From Halobacteriovoraceae bacterium (lineage in GTDB: Bacteria > Bdellovibrionota > Bacteriovoracia > Bacteriovoracales > Bacteriovoracaceae): a DNA stretch of 64,000 bases. The notes under the pieces were generated by a model, which saw only the letters and a list, made by a program, of their open reading frames with translations, searched no databases and had not been told where the DNA came from. The DNA lies in NCBI GenBank assembly GCA_020635115.1, contig JACKAK010000012.1, forward strand, positions 1 to 64,000, in the 5' to 3' direction. Position numbers and translations under genes: made by a program. Position 1 is the first letter of the stretch. Each line of letters opens with the position of its first letter. This document shows, piece by piece, positions 63,918 to 64,000 of this stretch.

Positions 63918-64000
63918 ATGACTGATTCATCTTCAAAAAAGCTCATTAGTGAAATGAATTTCTGTGTTTTTGATCTTGAAACGACGGGTGGAAATCATAA
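63918..64000 (+). CDS. DnaQ-like 3'-5' exonuclease, start only
   Basis: 27 codons to the window end from ATG 63918, preceded by AAAGGA 5 nt upstream. FCVFDLETTGGNH is the Exo I motif (D-x-E-T) of DEDDh exonucleases such as DNA polymerase III epsilon. The remaining domains lie outside the window, so it could be a DnaQ-type protein or an exonuclease fused to another domain. Confidence 0.75.
   Translation, partial: MTDSSSKKLISEMNFCVFDLETTGGNH

Noticed and set aside
1..64000. CRISPR arrays, tRNA genes, rRNA genes, prophage or restriction-modification genes
   Set aside because: No regularly spaced repeats, tRNA-like cloverleaf cores, rRNA segments or phage structural genes were seen on either strand.

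Overview
The window is AT-rich chromosomal DNA, roughly 35% G+C by eye, densely packed on both strands. Shine-Dalgarno sequences are clear (AAGGAG/GAGG type) and GTG/TTG starts are frequent. Nearly all of it is ordinary chromosomal content: ribosome, tRNA modification, DNA repair, LPS export, proteolysis, replication and motility. The mix suggests a Gram-negative predatory or predator-related member of Bdellovibrionota, probably on the Bacteriovorax/Halobacteriovorax side. That assignment is inferred from degenerate HD-GYP proteins, a lptC/A-lptB-rpoN-hpf block, a MotAB pair, an LamB-like porin, a lysine/alanine-rich histone-like protein and many secreted proteins. It was not tested by a search.

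Layout. 1-4.9 kb: an outer-membrane-type protein (cut by the window edge), two degenerate HD-GYP-like proteins flanking miaB, and a small histone H1-like gene. 5.3-8.6 kb: clpS-clpA (ATGA-coupled) and a TerB-like protein. 8.5-16.4 kb: a probable operon on the minus strand, lptC/lptA composite - lptB - rpoN - hpf - receiver/TPR protein, divergent from mutS. 16.4-22.6 kb: LamB-type porin, AlkB-like dioxygenase, a GLUG-repeat lipoprotein, DUF302 and RDD proteins and an alpha/beta hydrolase, followed by a 0.6 kb gap. 23.2-33.6 kb: aspS, a DUF192 protein, an FtsB/DivIC-like protein with a long cytoplasmic tail, YihY, prolyl aminopeptidase, an M16 lipoprotein peptidase and a secreted hydrolase. 33.7-42.9 kb: a long coiled-coil protein, an acidic protein, an ABC1/UbiB-like kinase coupled to a FecR/fibronectin-like protein, and a membrane-bound CheA-like kinase convergent with a CheY-like receiver.

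42.9-49.8 kb: a WYL-like regulator coupled to a small exported protein, an RluA-type pseudouridine synthase coupled to motB-motA, and a complete 1.45 kb insertion sequence with a 17-bp direct repeat at its ends. 49.9-55.3 kb: pabB, dnaB, and a ribosomal operon in which bS6 and bS18 are fused into one protein, then a DUF2232 membrane protein and rplI ending in a strong terminator. Upstream of it lies a gap holding a decayed IS200/IS605-like right end. 55.3-64 kb: an unassigned secreted HExxH protein, rpsU, RNase G, a nucleoside transporter, a glycosyltransferase, and a pyrimidine/purine nucleoside phosphorylase pair leading into a DnaQ-like exonuclease cut by the window end.

How it fits together. 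The nucleoside transporter and the two phosphorylases form a nucleoside-scavenging set that would suit growth on prey nucleic acids. The lptC/A-lptB genes serve LPS transport, and the rpoN-hpf pairing is the usual one. I saw no tRNA, rRNA, CRISPR array, prophage or obvious defence island. The most unusual items are the bS6-bS18 fusion, the LptC-LptA composite, the hairpin-guarded insertion sequence, the orphan IS605-like end, the degenerate kinase/phosphodiesterase relatives and a strong excess of the tetranucleotide GGCC.
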